Shown: in pieces, positions 23,692 through 34,539 of the stretch | Layout of the letters: the number at the start of each line of letters is the position of its first letter | How positions within the stretch are numbered: position 1 is the first letter of the stretch | From: Epsilonproteobacteria bacterium tcs-49 | Lineage (GTDB): Bacteria > Campylobacterota > Campylobacteria > Campylobacterales > Sulfurovaceae | Reading direction: 5' to 3' | Assembly: GCA_002049495.1 (NCBI GenBank) | Contig: LLYS01000001.1 | Span: 350,674 to 414,673 of the forward strand | Length of the DNA stretch: 64,000 nt | Notes under the pieces: model-generated | What the model saw: the letters and a program-made list of their open reading frames with translations, nothing else | What the model was told of the DNA's origin: nothing | Database searches by the model: none | Position numbers and translations under genes: made by a program

Positions 23692-25599
23692 TCAGATCAG
23701 CGAAACCGTATAAACCTGCGTATCATCCTCCACTTTTTTAATCAAAAGCTTTTTCGCCACGCTCTCATCCTGGACCAACCGTACCGCTATCTCCTCGTCA
23801 AAAAGCGTAGCGGTATCTTTCCACTCCCGCGAAAAGCCCTGAGAGGGGCGAAGGAGCTCCTCCAGCGCCGTATCCTCTCCCGCGTTCCAGCCCGTCAAAT
23901 CCTGAAACGCTTCATTGCCCGCCACGACGGTATCGTTGACGTCGATGATACATGAAGGAAGCGGCAGCATACCGATAACCTTCTCATAGGAGATACTTAA
24001 AGCCCTGTTTACGTTCTCATGCATCTGACGCATACGCATCTTTTCAAGCTCCTGTCTTTGCTGTTCTTGTTTGGTGATATCTTTGCGTATCCCGATATAC
24101 TCCACCAGTTTGCCCTCACCGTCGGTGATGGGGACGATCGTCGCATCGACGATATAGTATCCGCCCCCCTTTTTCAAATTCTTTACCGTCCCCTGCCACG
24201 TTTCTCCCCTTTCTATGGTTTCCCACAACTCTTTAAACGCGGCTTTGGGCATGTCGGGGTGGCGAACGATGTTTTGCGATCTGCCCATCAGTTCATCTTT
24301 GCCGTATCCGCTGATTTCGCAAAACTTGTCGTTAACGTAGGTAATAATGCCCTTTGTGTCGGTCGTGGAGACGATACTTGAAGCGTCCACCGCTTTTTTG
24401 TAATCGTTGAGGATCTTTGTTTTATTCTCCAGCATCTGCTCTTTGATCATCTCTATCTCGGTGATATCGTGTCTGATACCGATATACTCGCTGATTTCGC
24501 CGTTGTGATCCAGGATGAGAACGATCGTGGCGTCGACGATATATTGCGAACCGTCCTTCGCCCTGTTTTTTACGATACCTTTCCACACCTTTTTGGCACG
24601 GATCGTATCCCACATCTGCGTAAACGCTTCTTTGGGCATCTCCGGGTCACGCACGATATTGTGGGGTTTGCCTATCAGCTCCCCGGCGTCGTAGCGGCTC
24701 AATTCGCAAAACTGCTTGTTCGCGTAGGTGATGATCCCTTTGGGATCGGTTTTGGAAACGATCGTGGATTCATCGATCCCCAGCTTCAAATGCTCGATCT
24801 CGTTGGACTGGGCCCTTATCTTCTCAACGTTTTTTTGAATATCGGTGATATTGTAGCGGATACCGATATACTCCACGATCTTGTGTCTGGCGTCTAAAAC
24901 CGGTACGATCGTCGCGTCGACGAGGTAGGTCGATCCATCTTTGCGCAGGTTTTTCACCTTCCCCCGCCACACTTTTTTAGCCTTGATCGTTTTCCACATC
25001 GTAGCGAAGGTTTCGCTTCGCATCCGGGGGTGGCGGACGATGTTGTGGTTTTGGCCTATGAGCTCCTCTTCACCGTAACCGCTGATTTCGCAAAACTTGT
25101 CGTTGACGTAGGTGATAACCCCTTTGGGATCGGTTTTGGAAACGATACTCGAAGCATCCACCGCACGCTTATAACAATCGAGCATATAGTTTACGTCATC
25201 GGTGACCTGCTTATCGTAAACGGCGATAAAATCTTTGTAAAAGGAGTTTATCTTATGCACGATCGCCGATTCAAAGGCTTTGATCACTTTACAATCGAGT
25301 TCATCCATGGAAAATATCGCCAGATCCAGCAAGATCCTGTGCAGTACCACAAAGATCTCTATCACCTCTTCAAGCGCTATCCCCTTGCCGGTCATATAAT
25401 ACAGCGATTCCTCCAAATCGCTTTCCTCCCGGGGAAGGTCGAGAATATAATCGATCAAGAGATTGATATAGTTGGTTTTAAAGTAGTCGTGGTTGATATC
25501 TTTTTTGTTAAAAATTTCGCTAATCGTTTCGTTATCGAGCCATTTATCCACAACGATCCGGCGGTTTTGGGCCAAAAACTCTATCTCCGCATGTATCAT
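23692..25599 (-). CDS. Multi-PAS sensor protein without a recognisable output domain
   Basis: 635 residues from the ATG at 25599 (AAGGA upstream). Residues 1-150 form a helical domain resembling the RsbR-type N-terminal sensor (LAQNRRIVVDKWLDNETI). Three nearly identical PAS-PAC units follow (SSIVSKTDPKGVITYVNDKFCEISGY, NIVRHPRMR, YIGIRYNIT), then a fourth, diverged PAS (GMLPLPSCIIDVNDTVVAGNEAFQDLTGW). The chain stops about 60 residues later with no kinase, GGDEF, EAL or methyl-acceptor domain. It may relay signal through partner proteins such as the REC-GGDEF and kinase encoded just upstream on the same strand. Confidence 0.85.
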   Translation of the reverse strand: MIHAEIEFLAQNRRIVVDKWLDNETISEIFNKKDINHDYFKTNYINLLIDYILDLPREESDLEESLYYMTGKGIALEEVIEIFVVLHRILLDLAIFSMDELDCKVIKAFESAIVHKINSFYKDFIAVYDKQVTDDVNYMLDCYKRAVDASSIVSKTDPKGVITYVNDKFCEISGYGEEELIGQNHNIVRHPRMRSETFATMWKTIKAKKVWRGKVKNLRKDGSTYLVDATIVPVLDARHKIVEYIGIRYNITDIQKNVEKIRAQSNEIEHLKLGIDESTIVSKTDPKGIITYANKQFCELSRYDAGELIGKPHNIVRDPEMPKEAFTQMWDTIRAKKVWKGIVKNRAKDGSQYIVDATIVLILDHNGEISEYIGIRHDITEIEMIKEQMLENKTKILNDYKKAVDASSIVSTTDTKGIITYVNDKFCEISGYGKDELMGRSQNIVRHPDMPKAAFKELWETIERGETWQGTVKNLKKGGGYYIVDATIVPITDGEGKLVEYIGIRKDITKQEQQRQELEKMRMRQMHENVNRALSISYEKVIGMLPLPSCIIDVNDTVVAGNEAFQDLTGWNAGEDTALEELLRPSQGFSREWKDTATLFDEEIAVRLVQDESVAKKLLIKKVEDDTQVYTVSLI

Positions 25600-25761
25600 A
25601 AGAGGTTTCCTTCTATTTACAGATACTGTCAATAGTAGCAAAGCGGCGTGTAGAATCTATGTACTCTTTATCGAAGTTAAAAAAACGATCGAGCTTATCG
25701 GTTGTATCTTATACTAAGAAGTATCGGGGGTGCTCCCCCACGCAAAGAGGGAAAGGGGGGA

Positions 25762-26646
25762 TCAATCTTCGTTGAAGACGACCTTGTTTCGCCCCGATTC
25801 TTTCGCTTTATACAGTGCCACGTCGGCTTTTTTGATCAACTGATCGATATTTTCAATCCCGCCGTCAAAGCGAGCCACCCCGATACTGACGCTGACACTC
25901 AGCGCATCGGCACCGGGAATGTCAAAGCGCAGCTTTTCAATCTGCATGCGCAGTTTTTCCAACAGGCGCATCACATCCGCCCCGCTTTCCATGCGGATGA
26001 TGGCGGCAAACTCCTCTCCGCCCATGCGGCCCATCCATCCCAGATTTTCAAAATCTTCCTGCAGCAGCTGCACCACTTTGATCAAAACCCGGTCTCCCAC
26101 GTCGTGCCCGTAGCGGTCGTTGATCGATTTGAATTGATCAAAGTCGATCATCACCCCGAAAATCCGTTCATCAAAATCCGCGAAACGCTCCTTAGCGATT
26201 TCAAAAAATTTGCGCCGGTTATAGCACCCCGTCATTCCATCTTTGGAAGCCAAAAACTCCAGCTTCGCTATCATCTTTCTATACTCAAGCTGGGTTTGGA
26301 CCCGCATAAGCAGCTCCGTGGGCAGAAAGGGTTTGCTCACGTAATCCACTCCCCCCGTTTTATATGCCCTTTCGATACTGTGCTCATCGTTTTTTGCGGT
26401 GATGAACACCACGGGGATGTTGGCGGTTTTCTCCTCGGCTTTGAGGCGTTCGCACACTTCATACCCGTCCATCCCCGGCATCATGATATCAAGCAGGATC
26501 AAATCGACCGCTTCCTCCTGCACGATCTCCAGCGCACTTTCACCGTCCATCGCCACAACCACGTCATAGTGGTTTTCCAAAAGTCCCAGCAGAATATCGA
26601 TATTGGTTTCGGTATCGTCTACGATCAGCACCGTTTCTTTTGCCAT
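25762..26646 (-). CDS. Response regulator with diguanylate cyclase domain (REC-GGDEF)
   Basis: 294 residues. REC domain 1-125 with phospho-acceptor Asp in LILLDIMMPGMDG, Thr in VVFITAKND and Lys in YVSKPFLP. GGDEF domain 130-290 with FDQFKSINDRYGHDVGDR and the active-site GGEEF. The RxxD inhibitory site five residues upstream of GGEEF is absent, so product inhibition by c-di-GMP is not expected. The gene starts 4 bp after the hybrid kinase stop, making the kinase its likely phosphodonor. Confidence 0.94.
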   Translation of the reverse strand: MAKETVLIVDDTETNIDILLGLLENHYDVVVAMDGESALEIVQEEAVDLILLDIMMPGMDGYEVCERLKAEEKTANIPVVFITAKNDEHSIERAYKTGGVDYVSKPFLPTELLMRVQTQLEYRKMIAKLEFLASKDGMTGCYNRRKFFEIAKERFADFDERIFGVMIDFDQFKSINDRYGHDVGDRVLIKVVQLLQEDFENLGWMGRMGGEEFAAIIRMESGADVMRLLEKLRMQIEKLRFDIPGADALSVSVSIGVARFDGGIENIDQLIKKADVALYKAKESGRNKVVFNED

Positions 26647-26650
26647 ACTT

Positions 26651-29600
26651 TTACTCTCCCTCTTGTGTCAATAGTTGTTCTACCTGTTTGAATTTGTACC
26701 GTTTGATCAATTTTTTCACCTCTTCAAAACGCGCCGCATCCTCTTCGGGCAGGTTGTAGCGTTCAAACTCCTCAAGGACAGGTTCGCAGTTTTTGGGCCG
26801 CTTGGTCCGTGCCGCTTCAAGCAGCTTTGCAAACAGCTCCCGCTTTTTTTCCTCCCCTATGGGCTCCTTCTCCTGCGCCGCGGCGTCTGACTCTTCAAAG
26901 AAGTGCTCCTCGATCTCTTCGCATACTTCCAAAAGCCGTTCGTAAAACTCGGGCAGCAGCGTCCGATCCAGGGTTCGATCCACCTTCACGGTAATCTCAT
27001 GCAACGCGTCGGCTCCGATATTGGCGCTCAAGCCTTTGATCGTATGCACCGTACGCTTGAAACTGTCCTCATCCATCCCCTCAAGGTCGATCCCTTTGTA
27101 ATTGGTCACGAAATCCTTGACGATCTTGCTATACAGCTGCGTATTGCCCGCCAGACGCGCTACCCCCGCTTGCGTATCAAGATGCTGCAACTGCGGGATC
27201 TCGGTCTCTTCCCCGGAACTTTCCTGCTCCACGTCGGTTTCCTCAAGCTGCATTTTGGGCTTGATATAGTGCAGCATCGTTGCGTAGAGTTTTTCGACGT
27301 CGATGGGTTTGTTGAGGTGTTCTTGCATCCCCTCTTGCTTCGTCCGCGCCACGTCTTCGGCCATGGCGTTGGCCGTTAGCGCGATGATAGGCAGCGTACC
27401 GCCGGCTTTGTGTATCTCCGCGGTGGCTTCATACCCGTCCATCACCGGCATCTGTATATCCATCAAGATCAACTCGTACTTTTCGGGGTTTTGTCTATAC
27501 AGCTGTACCGCTTCGGCGCCGTCTTTGGCATCGTCGATCAAAATACCGCTGTCTTCAAGCATTCCGTGGATGATCTCCCTGTTCATATCGTTATCTTCAC
27601 ACAGCATTATCCTGCTGCCGCGAAGCGTACGCATCTTAGGCTTAAGCGTAGCTTCGTCGCTGCTTTTTCTGTACTCCTGCTTGATCTCTTCGCCAAAGAC
27701 TTCCATGATAGCGATATACAGCACCGAGGGGTTGATCGGTTTTTGCAAGAAGATGTTGATCCCCTCCTCTTTAGCGCTTTTGCTCACCATCTCCTGCCGG
27801 TAGGCACTGACCATGATAATCGTGGGCGGAAAGCTGTCCTCGCCGTAAAACTCTTTGATCTTTTTCGTCGTCTCGATCCCGTCCATCTGGGGCATCTTCC
27901 AATCCATCAAAATCAGATCATACTTCTTTTCCCCGGCTTGCAGCATCTGCAGCGCCTCCCTGCCGCTTGCGGCCACGTCGACGTTGATATGGAAACTTTT
28001 GAGCAGGTTTGCCAAAATCTCCTGCCAGGAGGGGGTATCATCTACCACGAGTACGTTTTTGTCGCTGAACTTTTTAAACTCTTTTTGCGGTTTTTGCTGC
28101 TCTTTGAGCTTGAGTTCAAAGCAGAAGTTGCTGCCTTTTCCCTGCTCGCTTTCGACCCAGATACGGCCGCCCATCATCTCCACCAACTGTTTGCTGATCG
28201 CCAGCCCCAGGCCGGTACCGCCGTATTTGCGCGTCGTCGACCCGTCGGCTTGGGAGAAGGAGCGGAAGAGTCTTTCCTGCTGCTCCTTGCTCAATCCGAT
28301 CCCCGTATCGCGTACCTCAAAGCGGAAGATATCGTCATCTTGTTTCGTGATATAGATCCCAACCTCCCCTTTGTCGGTAAACTTGATGGCGTTGTTGGCC
28401 AGGTTGGTCAGCACCTGCCCCAGACGCAGGGGATCACCGTGGAGTTCCATGTTGATCTCGCTGTCATAGGAAACGATATACTCCAACCCCTTCTCATACG
28501 CTTTGAGTTCCACAAGGTTGGTCACGTTATCGATCACGCTGTGGAGGTTGAAATCGATATTATCGATCTCCATCTTCCCCGCTTCGATCTTACTGAAATC
28601 CAAAATATCGTTGATGATATTGAGCAGCGAATTGGAGGAGCTTTCGATCTTGTCGATATAATCCTTTTGCTTGGTATCAAGCTGGGTCTGCTTTACCAGA
28701 TAGGTCATACCGATGATCGCGTTCATGGGAGTTCGTATCTCATGGCTCATATTGGCCAAAAAGTTGGATTTTGCCTGTGTCGCCGCTTCGGCGCTTTCTT
28801 TAGCCCGCTGCAGCTGCTTATTCAGCGTCGTCAACTTTCTGTTCCAATAGATAAAAGCCCCCGCCAGTACCCCTACCAGCGCAAGCAGCTTCCACAGCAG
28901 CGAATAATCAAACCCCTGTTCAAACTTGATGCTGAACCACTTCTGGTTGATTTGCTGCTTCTGCTGCTCGGTGATAGAATCCACCCCCTTTTCCAAAATG
29001 CCGTGCAAAATATCCTGATCCTTGCGTACCGCGATATGGTTGACATCCTCAAAACGGGTTTTTCCCGCGATTTTGAGATTGGTAAACCCGCCCCTTTGGA
29101 TCCCCAGACTGGCACTGTTGAGCGTATCGAGCAAGACGTCCGCTTCACCGCTTGAGACCGCTTTAAACCCCTCATTCAGGGTGTTTACCTCCACCGGTTT
29201 GAGACCGGGGTACTCTTTGCGCAGCTGCTCGATGATGGAGTAGTTCTTCAACACGGCGATACGCTTATCCAAAACCTCATCTATCCCCCCTATGAAATCC
29301 TCATCGGTTCGCGTCACCATCACGTAAAAGGTTTTCATCAAAGGCGCCGTGAAATCCAGATACTCCTCTCTGCTTTCGGTTTTGGAAGCCAGCGTGATCA
29401 TATCGCAGTCGCCGCGTTTGATCGCTCCGAGGGTGTCGCTCCAGCTTTTGGTGGGATAAAGCTTTGTCTCTATCCCGGTCCGCTTGGAGATAAGCTCCAT
29501 CAAATCCGCGGCGATGCCCCGGTGCTTGCCCGCAGGAGATATCCCCTCATAGGGCATCCAATCCGGATCCACGCAGATACGTACCGGCCCCTTTTTACGC

Positions 29601-30322
29601 AGGTACTCCTGTTCGGTAGGACTCAGTGCTATCTTGGTGCGCCCCTCGCTGCCCAGAAACCACTTCCGCTCCAGTTTTCGCAACTGTTCATCGGAAACAT
29701 GTCCCATCGCTTTGGTCAGCAATCCGTGGAGTACGGGCTTGTTCTTTGCGGTCGCTATGCGGATCTCGTTGCCGATATCTGTTTCGGGGAAACCGGGTTC
29801 TCCGCTGATTTTCAAATCGTTCAGGGCGTATTTGTCCATCAGGTAGTTTTCCACAAAGGCGTCTACCTCGCCGTAGGCGACCTTTTTCAACCCTTCAAGG
29901 GGCGCATCCACCAAAACAGGGGTGATCTTTGGGTGGTGTTTTTTGATGATAGTCTCATAATCGTACCCCTTGACAATCGCCACCTTTTTGCCGTAAAGGT
30001 CTTTATAACTTTTCAAATCCGACCTATCCGAACGTACGATGATCGATTCAAAGGTCGAAGCGATGGGTTCGGAAAAGTAGGCGTACTTTTTATTGCGTTC
30101 GGTCTTTTGATACGCGGTGATCACGTCGATATTGCCCTGTTCAAACCGATTTGTCAACTTTTGCCAACTCCCGTCCTGGACAAACTCCAACTGCAATCCC
30201 AAAATATCCGCCAGCAGACGCATATAATCCATACTGTAGCCCTTGGCCTTGCCCTGTTCAAAAAAATCAAAAGGCGCCCACTGCGAATCGTTGGCTACCG
30301 TCACCTTTGCGTGTCTGGCCAA
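26651..30322 (-). CDS. BvgS-like hybrid histidine kinase, downstream (kinase) part of a split gene
   Basis: 1,223 codons. Two solute-binding type 3 domains (about 1-225 and 230-460), one membrane helix (near 465-487), HisKA ([15 protein letters not shown]), HATPase ([20 protein letters not shown]), REC1 ([13 protein letters not shown]), REC2 ([13 protein letters not shown]) and an HPt domain ([13 protein letters not shown]). The first ATG has no ribosome site and no signal peptide, though the first 460 residues should be periplasmic. Reading upstream in this frame gives more of the same domain linker ([17 protein letters not shown]). This fits continuation from the 30343-32025 frame after a one-base loss in the G-run at 30382-30384. 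Confidence 0.92.
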   Translation of the reverse strand: MARHAKVTVANDSQWAPFDFFEQGKAKGYSMDYMRLLADILGLQLEFVQDGSWQKLTNRFEQGNIDVITAYQKTERNKKYAYFSEPIASTFESIIVRSDRSDLKSYKDLYGKKVAIVKGYDYETIIKKHHPKITPVLVDAPLEGLKKVAYGEVDAFVENYLMDKYALNDLKISGEPGFPETDIGNEIRIATAKNKPVLHGLLTKAMGHVSDEQLRKLERKWFLGSEGRTKIALSPTEQEYLRKKGPVRICVDPDWMPYEGISPAGKHRGIAADLMELISKRTGIETKLYPTKSWSDTLGAIKRGDCDMITLASKTESREEYLDFTAPLMKTFYVMVTRTDEDFIGGIDEVLDKRIAVLKNYSIIEQLRKEYPGLKPVEVNTLNEGFKAVSSGEADVLLDTLNSASLGIQRGGFTNLKIAGKTRFEDVNHIAVRKDQDILHGILEKGVDSITEQQKQQINQKWFSIKFEQGFDYSLLWKLLALVGVLAGAFIYWNRKLTTLNKQLQRAKESAEAATQAKSNFLANMSHEIRTPMNAIIGMTYLVKQTQLDTKQKDYIDKIESSSNSLLNIINDILDFSKIEAGKMEIDNIDFNLHSVIDNVTNLVELKAYEKGLEYIVSYDSEINMELHGDPLRLGQVLTNLANNAIKFTDKGEVGIYITKQDDDIFRFEVRDTGIGLSKEQQERLFRSFSQADGSTTRKYGGTGLGLAISKQLVEMMGGRIWVESEQGKGSNFCFELKLKEQQKPQKEFKKFSDKNVLVVDDTPSWQEILANLLKSFHINVDVAASGREALQMLQAGEKKYDLILMDWKMPQMDGIETTKKIKEFYGEDSFPPTIIMVSAYRQEMVSKSAKEEGINIFLQKPINPSVLYIAIMEVFGEEIKQEYRKSSDEATLKPKMRTLRGSRIMLCEDNDMNREIIHGMLEDSGILIDDAKDGAEAVQLYRQNPEKYELILMDIQMPVMDGYEATAEIHKAGGTLPIIALTANAMAEDVARTKQEGMQEHLNKPIDVEKLYATMLHYIKPKMQLEETDVEQESSGEETEIPQLQHLDTQAGVARLAGNTQLYSKIVKDFVTNYKGIDLEGMDEDSFKRTVHTIKGLSANIGADALHEITVKVDRTLDRTLLPEFYERLLEVCEEIEEHFFEESDAAAQEKEPIGEEKKRELFAKLLEAARTKRPKNCEPVLEEFERYNLPEEDAARFEEVKKLIKRYKFKQVEQLLTQEGE

Positions 30323-30342
30323 AAAGTTGCGCTCCTTTTCGC

Positions 30343-32025
30343 TCAGGGCCAGTTTCGCTCCCCGCTGCCCCTGCAGCCCGTCCCTATCCAGATATTTGCC
30401 AGGGTTTGGTACTCCTGCTTACTGATCGCATCAAGCCCCTTTTGCACGATACTGTACAAAATCGGCTTTTGAGGCGTCACGCCCAGGCGCAGATCCTCTC
30501 TGCCTACGCCCGGCAGCCGCAGCTCGTCGATGGCACGCACGTTCGCAAGACCGTTTTTCTTGATATAGTAATTCATCACCGAAAGGTTTTGTATCACCGC
30601 GTCGATCCTGCCGAAACTCAGCGATTTGGCCAGCTTATCCACGCTTTCAAACTCCACCAGCTCCATGCCGCCGACATTGCGCAGATCCTCTTCGTAAAAG
30701 ATATCTTTCTGTATGCCGACCCGCTTGCCTTTGAGACTTTGAAGCCCGCTGTAGGCTTGAAACCCGTCACGCACAAAGATCAAAACCGGCAGTTCGTAAT
30801 AGGCTTTGCTAAAGAGGGTGTAGGGCTCTCTGTACTCCTTGTAGGAGATATCGGCGATCATATCGGTCCGGCCGTTTTTAAAATCATCGAAAATTTCCGA
30901 CCAGGAGCCTGAACGCTTCTGAAAAGCGATTCCGGTCTTTTCGCTTAAAAGCTCCAGCAGATCCGCTACGTAGCCCTGCTCTTTGCCCTCCTCGCGAAAG
31001 GAGAAGGGAACGAAATCATCCATCATCGAAACGGTGGCGACGGGGTTTTGCAAAATATAGCGACGCTCCTGCTTGCTCAGGTGCACCTGTGCCCCCTGCT
31101 GTCCAAAGATAAAACTGTCGTATTCGCTTCTCGGCGGTGCCAGATCCATCTCGGCAAAGAGCGAGCCGATCTGCTTGATTCTTTTGGGATCGATGCTGCC
31201 CACCGGATAGGTTTTTGAAAGCATCACCTTTGCCGTTTCCTTGGCTTCAAACAGCAGCGCTTCTTTGGATTTGTTTTGGGTGTTGTACTTCTTTAAAATC
31301 ACCTCCACCGCTTCCTCGGGGTGTTTAAGCGCGTATTCCCAGCCCCTGTTGCTGGCCTCGACAAACTTTTGTACCGTCACCGGATCGTTTTTGACCAACG
31401 CCTTTGAAGTGTAGAGATTGGCGTTATACAGCTCCACCCCGTAGTTGCTGGGGTCCAGAACGTTGTAGCGGACCCCCTTTTTTTGCAGCGTGAAGGGTTC
31501 ATTGGTCAAAAATACCGAATAGGCATCCACCTTCCCCTCGATAAAATCGTTGATATCAAAACTCGGCGGTACGATCTGCAGATCATCCATATCCAATCCG
31601 AAGGTTTCAAACATCTGCATATAGGTGGGGTTGTGCACGTCCGCTGCGGAGATCATCAGCTTTTTGCCCTTGAGATCGGTCGGCAGTCTGATCTCGGGCT
31701 TTGTCACGATCGCTAGGGGGGAGCGTTTGAAATAATTTGCCAGCATCACGATATCGCGGCCGTTCATCCACTCCTTGACAAGATCGGAGCCGCGAACGCC
31801 AAACTCCACCTTTTGGCTCTCCACTTCGCCGATCAGGTCAACGTCTTGCTCATACTCCAGAATCTGCACCTCCATGCCCGCATCTTTGTAGTAGCCAAGC
31901 TCTTTGGCCATATAAAACCCGGCAAACTCAAACTGGTGCTTCCACTGCAACCGCAGTTTGACCTCCTGTGTCGCCGCCGAAAGCGTCGTTGCGAGCAGCA
32001 GTGCAAAAAGTACGATCCCCCTCAT
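30343..32025 (-). CDS. NMT1 plus SBP3 periplasmic sensor part of the same split kinase
   Basis: 560 codons. Signal peptide ([17 protein letters not shown]), an NMT1/ABC-substrate-binding-like domain (about 22-300: [27 protein letters not shown]) and a type 3 solute-binding domain (about 315-545: [19 protein letters not shown]). The frame then ends in unrelated residues ([13 protein letters not shown]). Restoring one G at 30382-30384 joins it smoothly to the kinase frame, giving one protein of roughly 1,790 residues: NMT1-SBP3-SBP3-SBP3-TM-HisKA-HATPase-REC-REC-HPt. NMT1 sensors often bind thiamine-pyrimidine-like or other small ligands; the ligand here is unknown. Confidence 0.85.
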   Translation of the reverse strand: MRGIVLFALLLATTLSAATQEVKLRLQWKHQFEFAGFYMAKELGYYKDAGMEVQILEYEQDVDLIGEVESQKVEFGVRGSDLVKEWMNGRDIVMLANYFKRSPLAIVTKPEIRLPTDLKGKKLMISAADVHNPTYMQMFETFGLDMDDLQIVPPSFDINDFIEGKVDAYSVFLTNEPFTLQKKGVRYNVLDPSNYGVELYNANLYTSKALVKNDPVTVQKFVEASNRGWEYALKHPEEAVEVILKKYNTQNKSKEALLFEAKETAKVMLSKTYPVGSIDPKRIKQIGSLFAEMDLAPPRSEYDSFIFGQQGAQVHLSKQERRYILQNPVATVSMMDDFVPFSFREEGKEQGYVADLLELLSEKTGIAFQKRSGSWSEIFDDFKNGRTDMIADISYKEYREPYTLFSKAYYELPVLIFVRDGFQAYSGLQSLKGKRVGIQKDIFYEEDLRNVGGMELVEFESVDKLAKSLSFGRIDAVIQNLSVMNYYIKKNGLANVRAIDELRLPGVGREDLRLGVTPQKPILYSIVQKGLDAISKQEYQTLANIWIGTGCRGSGERNWP

Positions 32026-32235
32026 CCGTTTTCCCCTTATAATGTTTTTACGTATGCGTAAAGAGATTGTATCACAAAAAAGGTATCAAAAAGGTCTCAC
32101 CGGCAGCGCTGTAAAAAATTTTACGCATTTCACCGCTATCTGACACTTTTCCCGATCCCGATCACCCTCATACGACGCTTTTGAGACTTTTTTATAGTAT
32201 CATGGGATCAAGATTGAAACAAGGATTGCAAACAG

Positions 32236-33345
32236 ATGGAAAAGGGAACGGTTTTAGTAGTCGACGATACCGAGGTCAATATCGATATCTTAGTGGGGTT
32301 GTTAAAAAAATTCGACGTTATTCCGGCACTCAGTGGCGAAGACGCCCTGGAGATCGCCAAAAACGAAGCGGTGGACTTGATCCTGCTTGATATTATGATG
32401 CCCGATATGGATGGATATGAAGTGTGTGAAACCCTCAAGCAAAATTCCAAAACCAGGGATATCCCCATCATCTTCATCACCGCCAAAACCACTGAAGCGG
32501 ATATCGGCAAGGGGTTTGATATGGGCGCGGTGGATTACGTCACCAAGCCTTTCAACCCGACCGAACTGCTCTCCCGGGTCAAAACCCACCTGGAACTTTA
32601 CCACTACCGCCAAAATCTCGAAAAGCGTGTTCAGGAGGAGATCCGCGAAAACTCACTTAAGGAGCAGCTGCTTTACCAGCACTCCAAACAAGCCGCTATC
32701 GGGGAGCTTTTGATGCATATTGCCCACCAGTGGAAACAGCCCCTTAGCGAACTGGGAGCGATGAACCTCTACACCCTCGGCAAACTCAATTTCAATAAAG
32801 AGATCGCCAGGGAGGAGCTTGAGAAAAACTGCAAACAGACCGAAAAGATCGTTACCTTTATGTCCGATACCGTAGAAACCTTTCAAAACTTTTACAAACC
32901 CAGCAGCGAAAAGAGCCTTTTTTTCGTCGCCGATGCGATCAAGGAAGCCTTTCAAATCGTCAGCGCGACCTTTGATTTTTATAATATCAAGTTTGAACTC
33001 AAACAGCAGGCCAACCCCCAGGTATACGGCAATGCCAACGAATACGCACAGGTCGTGCTGAATCTGCTCAATAACGCCAAGGATATCTTTTTGCACCATC
33101 AAAGCCAGGATCCCGTAGTCACCGTAACGATAGATCAGCAACAAAACCGATCGGTTGTTACCGTCGCCGATAACGGAGGCGGAATCGAACAGGAACATAT
33201 CGACTCCATCTTCGAACCTTTTGTCTCCATGACCGAAAGCAGCGGCATCGGGTTGCATATGTCTAGAAATATTTTGGCAAAAAACGGTGGAACGCTACGT
33301 GTAAAAAACGATGAAAACGGTGCGGTCTTTCGCATCGAACTGTAA
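32236..33345 (+). CDS. REC-histidine kinase (response-regulator-fused sensor kinase)
   Basis: 369 residues. REC domain 1-122 with Asp in LILLDIMMPDMDGYEV and Lys in DYVTKPFNP. Then a coiled linker, a HisKA-like dimerisation segment with His in LLMHIAHQWKQPLSELG, and an HATPase domain (NEYAQVVLNLLNNAKD, VADNGGG, SSGIGLHMSRNIL). It is soluble, so it presumably receives phosphate or partners from another kinase, perhaps the divergent hybrid kinase 210 bp away. It is followed at 9 bp by the response regulator gene. Confidence 0.93.
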   Translation: MEKGTVLVVDDTEVNIDILVGLLKKFDVIPALSGEDALEIAKNEAVDLILLDIMMPDMDGYEVCETLKQNSKTRDIPIIFITAKTTEADIGKGFDMGAVDYVTKPFNPTELLSRVKTHLELYHYRQNLEKRVQEEIRENSLKEQLLYQHSKQAAIGELLMHIAHQWKQPLSELGAMNLYTLGKLNFNKEIAREELEKNCKQTEKIVTFMSDTVETFQNFYKPSSEKSLFFVADAIKEAFQIVSATFDFYNIKFELKQQANPQVYGNANEYAQVVLNLLNNAKDIFLHHQSQDPVVTVTIDQQQNRSVVTVADNGGGIEQEHIDSIFEPFVSMTESSGIGLHMSRNILAKNGGTLRVKNDENGAVFRIEL

Positions 33346-33354
33346 GGAGGAGCC

Positions 33355-34011
33355 GTGAGAAACCTACAAAATTACAATGTACTTTTTCTGGAGGACAACC
33401 GGGCCTTTGCAAAAGATACGAAAAACTTCCTTTCGCTCTATTTCAATGAGATTTACCACAGCCTCAGTATCGAAGAGGCGCTGAAGATGTTTCACCGCTA
33501 TACTTTGCACCTGATCATCTCCGATATCAAAGTCGAAGACGGCAACGGATTGGAGTTTATCTCCAAAATACGCGAATATGACCGTCAAATCCCCATCATC
33601 GTCCTCAGCGCCCATAAAGACGAGGATTTTCTCTTTCAAGCGATCCAGCTGAATTTGACCGATTACCTGATCAAGCCGCTGAATCTCAACGCTTTTTTAC
33701 AAACCATGGAGAAGGTGGAAAAGATCATCCATGAAGTGTATGAAACCGATATCAACCTGGGGGCGAACCTGCGCTACAGCAAGAAGCAAAAAACGCTGAT
33801 CAGCGATGATAGCGTCCATCCCCTGACAAAAAAGGAGATCCTCTTTTTGGAGCTGCTGCTGCGCCAAAACGGCCAGGTCGTCACCAAAGACCATATTCAA
33901 GAAAGCGTATGGGAAAATGAACCTATTGCGGCTGCGGAAAAAAACGGGAAAAGGTTTGATCAAAACGATCCCCAACGTCGGATACAGTTTACAGATGGAT
34001 TAAGTTTTTGA
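33355..34011 (+). CDS. OmpR/PhoB-type response regulator with frameshifted C-terminus
   Basis: 218 codons from a GTG with AAGGAGG upstream. REC domain 1-125 (Asp in LIISDIKVEDGNG, Lys in DYLIKPLN) and the first half of a winged helix (PLTKKEILFLELLLRQNGQVVTKDHIQESVWENE). After residue 188 the frame turns to non-homologous sequence. From the ATG at 33917 the +1 frame reads MNLLRLRKKTGKGLIKTIPN and ends at TAA 34001-34003, exactly the missing wing. Some 20-30 bases encoding the recognition-helix start seem lost. DNA binding is therefore probably defective unless this is an assembly fault. Confidence 0.85.
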   Translation: MRNLQNYNVLFLEDNRAFAKDTKNFLSLYFNEIYHSLSIEEALKMFHRYTLHLIISDIKVEDGNGLEFISKIREYDRQIPIIVLSAHKDEDFLFQAIQLNLTDYLIKPLNLNAFLQTMEKVEKIIHEVYETDINLGANLRYSKKQKTLISDDSVHPLTKKEILFLELLLRQNGQVVTKDHIQESVWENEPIAAAEKNGKRFDQNDPQRRIQFTDGLSF

Positions 34012-34046
34012 TTGTGGATTGTATTGGAATGCGTGAGAAAAGGGCA

Positions 34047-34069
34047 AGAGGACCGAAAGGTCCTCTTTA
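34047..34069. terminator. Bidirectional terminator between the response regulator and atpE
   Basis: AAGAGGACC-GAAA-GGTCCTCTT is a perfect 9-bp stem with a GNRA tetraloop, 36 bp after the plus-strand stop and 20 bp after the minus-strand atpE stop. Short T-runs flank it on both strands. Confidence 0.8.
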
Positions 34070-34088
34070 AACAGGTTAAATGCTGTTA

Positions 34089-34394
34089 TTAACCTAGAAA
34101 AGGGTTCGCGTAAAGCGCGATAAGTGCGATTACAAGCGTATAGATAACCTGTGCTTCGATCATCGCAAGTGCGATAAACATCGTAGTCATTAGCTTTCCG
34201 CCAAGACCCGGGTTTCTTGCCGTACCGGCAATCGTAGCGGCAGCCGTGCTACCCATACCTACTGCACCACCTAAAGCGGCTAGACCAAGACCGACACCAG
34301 CAGCAACTACTGAGTACGCTTGGATCATCGCAACACCCTCATTTGCAAATGCAACTGAAGCGAATCCTACCATTAAAAGAAAAAGCTTTTTCAT
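34089..34394 (-). CDS. atpE: ATP synthase subunit c
   Basis: 101 residues. The N-terminus looks like a cleavable signal (MKKLFLLMVGFASVAFA), common in Campylobacterota AtpE, then helix 1 (YSVVAAGVGLGLAALGGAVGMG), the polar loop TARNPGLGGK, and helix 2 with the proton-binding Glu in FIALAMIEAQVIYTLV. It forms the rotating membrane ring of F1Fo. It stands alone, away from the other atp genes, as is usual in this phylum. GGAG precedes the ATG. Confidence 0.95.
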   Translation of the reverse strand: MKKLFLLMVGFASVAFANEGVAMIQAYSVVAAGVGLGLAALGGAVGMGSTAAATIAGTARNPGLGGKLMTTMFIALAMIEAQVIYTLVIALIALYANPFLG

Positions 34395-34539
34395 TTTCTA
34401 CTCCAAAAATATGATTTTACAAAGTCCGTTCGGCTTGCGTAACCCCGCAAAAAGCGAAGCAACCCAGACATAAATGCCTGGATTTCCCTACTGATCACTT
34501 TGTTCGGGTAATTTTATCCAATTTATGATTAAAATAAGT

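Noticed and set aside
27410..29155. A 581-codon plus-strand open frame
   Set aside because: Antisense to the kinase and receiver domains; no motifs of its own.
32026..32235. Hidden gene or RNA between the divergent signalling genes
   Set aside because: Only AT-rich promoter-like sequence; no frame with a ribosome site and no strong hairpin.
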